13,302 nucleotides of DNA from Deltaproteobacteria bacterium. GTDB taxonomy: Bacteria > Desulfobacterota > Desulfobacteria > Desulfobacterales > SURF-7. The stretch is from the NCBI GenBank assembly GCA_019307665.1, contig JAFDJC010000196.1:1-13302 (forward strand). The letters are read 5' to 3'. Below the pieces are notes generated by a model. That model did not search any database. It saw only the letters and a list, made by a program, of their open reading frames with translations, and was not told where the DNA came from. Each line of letters starts with the position of its first letter. Within the stretch, counting starts at the first letter, position 1. Of the stretch, positions 13,293-13,302 are shown one piece after another. A program made the translations under genes and the position numbers.

Positions 13293-13302
13293 GGATAAAA
13301 GT

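Overview
The window looks like chromosomal DNA from a Gram-negative anaerobe of the Desulfobacterota, most likely a Desulfobacterales-type sulfate reducer. This rests on gene content only: an archaeal-type aroA' (ADH synthase) beside a fused pheA, an EF-G-like second FusA, an SPL-family radical SAM protein, a cytidylate-kinase-like protein, and a sigma-54-type promoter. No rRNA, tRNA, CRISPR array or intact mobile element is visible.

Layout. Bases 1-641 hold no intact gene. They contain a palindrome-rich stretch that may be a decayed REP-type (Y1) transposase unit, followed by a good -24/-12 sigma-54 promoter. That promoter drives a + strand gene (642-2000) joining a Fis-type HTH, a single membrane or signal segment and a subtilisin-family protease. 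The gene is broken near its 3' end by an apparent deletion with frameshift, and its C-terminal remnant continues to 2436. It runs convergently into a single-domain response regulator (2375-2764, -). Next on the - strand are pheA (2908-4053), aroA' (4060-4860) and gmhA (5185-5769). A divergent control region separates gmhA from an EF-G-like GTPase on the + strand (5998-8091), which has an in-frame 18-bp tandem duplication.

From 8099 to the right edge everything is on the - strand and tightly packed. One operon has a clear sigma-70 promoter at 10512-10540: cytidylate-kinase-like gene, SPL-like radical SAM gene, thermonuclease with a signal peptide. Upstream of it is a second run: cyclic-nucleotide-binding-domain protein, PilZ protein, purC and an orphan ParB/KorB-like protein, the last three overlapping by 8-11 bp.

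How the genes fit together. aroA' and pheA form an aromatic amino acid unit (entry of an alternative shikimate route, and the branch to phenylalanine), but the type II dehydroquinate synthase that normally follows aroA' is not here. gmhA serves heptose/LPS synthesis. The cNMP and PilZ genes suggest second-messenger input beside purine synthesis. The most unusual locus is the HTH-membrane-protease gene with its own sigma-54 promoter and a dyad over the -24 box, facing an orphan receiver protein. It looks like a possible transmembrane regulatory or protease system that is damaged in this genome.
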